A stretch of 5,905 bases of DNA from Candidatus Enterococcus ferrettii (GTDB lineage Bacteria; Bacillota; Bacilli; Lactobacillales; Enterococcaceae), in the NCBI RefSeq assembly GCF_017377655.1, contig NZ_JAFREL010000071.1, positions 1 through 5,905 on the forward strand, read 5' to 3'. Made by a program: the position numbers and the translations under genes. This document shows, in pieces, positions 5,319-5,905 of the stretch (the first letter of the stretch is position 1; each line of letters begins with the position of its first letter). The notes below the pieces were generated by a model. That model had not been told where the DNA came from and ran no database searches. It saw only the letters and a list, made by a program, of their open reading frames with translations.

Positions 5319-5424
5319 TTGCTTCTATATGTTGCTTAGATAAAATTATGGATTTGGTGTGGTGCCACCAACGGTCGGCGCATATTTTTCCGATTCGTAA
5401 CATTTCTATACGTTCGTTTTTCAT
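5290..5424 (-). CDS. Possible 44-residue basic protein at head of leftward operon
   Basis: An open frame begins at ATG 5424 with AAGAGG about ten bases upstream and ends at TAG 5292-5290. The 44-residue product is basic, with a Trp-Trp-His-His cluster (ICADRWWHHTKS) and an amphipathic helix (LSKQHIEAMKKATSTAK). The frame also extends upstream to a TTG at 5496 with AGGAG seven bases before it. I prefer the ATG, because the TTG form would overlap the plus-strand gene start and its promoter. No family is recognised. Its 3' end lies inside the plus-strand terminator hairpin, an odd overlap: either the terminator or the coding sequence may be the functional element here. It would be transcribed with the leftward operon; no clear minus-strand promoter was found. 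Confidence 0.45.
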   Translation of the reverse strand: MKNERIEMLRIGKICADRWWHHTKSIILSKQHIEAMKKATSTAK

Positions 5425-5444
5425 AGAATTCAATCCTCTTACTT

Positions 5445-5453
5445 TGTTATAAT
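5445..5453 (+). promoter_or_regulatory. Extended -10 promoter for the plus-strand membrane-protein gene
   Basis: TGTTATAAT matches the extended -10 consensus, with no evident -35. The predicted start near 5460 leaves a leader of about 20 nt before the ATG at 5479. In that leader the Shine-Dalgarno-like CGGTGG lies inside a small ACGG/CCGT inverted repeat (5464-5478). Confidence 0.5.
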
Positions 5454-5478
5454 GATTTAAAAACGGTGGTGCTCCGTA

Positions 5479-5905
5479 ATGATAATTTTTCTGCAAATCA
5501 TAACTCCTATAATATCTTTGTTGTCTGTGCTTATTTCATTCTTTCTAGGCAGATGGTCTAAATCAAAGGATGCTCAACGGGATTCAAGATTTTGAACGGT
5601 ATACTAAATACTATGTGCCTTTATTCTCTATGTTAGTTAGGTTTAGTTATCCCAAAACGACCATGTATCAAATGCTCATGAGGCACCAATTAAAAGTCAC
5701 TCATTTTTTGGGAAACAATGTTCTTCATATGTCCGCAGAAGAAGCTTCGATGTATAAAGATATCTATTATCTATCTTTACGTTCAGTCGAGTTCTCAACA
5801 GGGAATTATCCTGAAAACGAACACTATGTTGAAGAATTAGAGATAGTCTTTGAAAAGTTTATTTCTATCTCCGAAAAGAAAGCCACAACCATAGCAACCA
5901 GATTA
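5479..5905 (+). pseudogene. Membrane-anchored accessory protein, split by a +1 frame change, 3' end outside window
   Basis: ATG 5479 opens a frame of 38 codons: a hydrophobic membrane segment (MIIFLQIITPIISLLSVLIS then FFLG, about residues 2-24) and a charged segment (RWSKSKDAQRDSRF), ending at TGA 5593-5595. The +1 frame continues from GAA 5594 without a stop to the window end (104 codons), starting ERYTKYYVPLFSMLVRFSY, with later YLSLRSVEF and YVEELEIVFEKF. The two parts join naturally as RDSRF-ERYTKYY if one T of the TTTT run is skipped, so I read them as one gene. It may be an inactivated gene, a one-base sequence error, or a +1 programmed shift at TTT TGA. The layout (N-terminal anchor, cytoplasmic helical domain, own promoter, opposite to the operon) fits a phage moron or exclusion-type protein, but no family is recognised. 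An internal ATG at 5570 lacks a ribosome site. Confidence 0.7.

Noticed and set aside
5570..5572. ATG 5570 as an independent start for the plus-strand gene
   Set aside because: No ribosome site stands before it, and the upstream frame supplies a membrane anchor whose sequence joins naturally after one skipped T, so it is more likely internal.

Overview
The window looks like part of a temperate phage (prophage) early region from a low-GC Gram-positive host, most likely one of the Lactobacillales such as Enterococcus, Carnobacterium or a relative. The base composition is AT-rich. Genes are short, packed and often overlapping, with strong AGGAGG-type ribosome sites and several TTG/GTG starts. 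Gene content matches the recombination/replication module of Firmicutes siphoviruses. The host assignment is inference from overall protein character, not a database match.

Minus-strand block (about 5424 down to 30, read right to left). A possible 44-residue ORF comes first, then a 122-residue unknown acidic protein. Next are a DUF1071/Sak-type single-strand annealing protein, a putative HNH nuclease, a 73-residue unknown, a replisome organizer with a phage_rep_org_N/DnaD-like layout, a single-stranded-DNA-binding protein (SSB) with an intact DDDLPF tail, a helix-turn-helix protein, a complete tyrosine recombinase, a possible 24-residue ORF and a 74-residue acidic protein. From the 122-residue gene to the helix-turn-helix gene the spacing is 4-bp overlap to 9 bp, so one polycistronic operon is likely. 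Functionally, the replisome organizer would recruit the helicase at an origin, and four tandem 12-bp repeats inside its own gene are a candidate for that origin. SSB and the annealing protein would handle single strands, and the HNH protein would cut or process DNA. The recombinase may resolve, integrate or rearrange phage DNA.

Right end, plus strand (about 5245-5905). An extended -10 promoter at 5251-5259 overlaps a perfect inverted repeat and is followed within about 55 bp by a strong intrinsic terminator at 5282-5316, which together could make an RNA of about 50 nt. A second extended -10 at 5445-5453 precedes a plus-strand gene that begins with a membrane segment and runs off the window. 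That gene is split by a +1 frame change at TTT TGA (5590-5595). Its opposite orientation, own promoter and membrane anchor suggest a 'moron' accessory gene, for example an exclusion or host-interaction factor.

Most of the window is a recognisable phage replication module. The less ordinary parts are the recombinase inside the replication operon with a coding-like 5' extension lacking a normal start codon, the repeat array, the promoter-terminator pair and the frame-split membrane gene. No tRNA, rRNA, CRISPR array or insertion sequence was seen.
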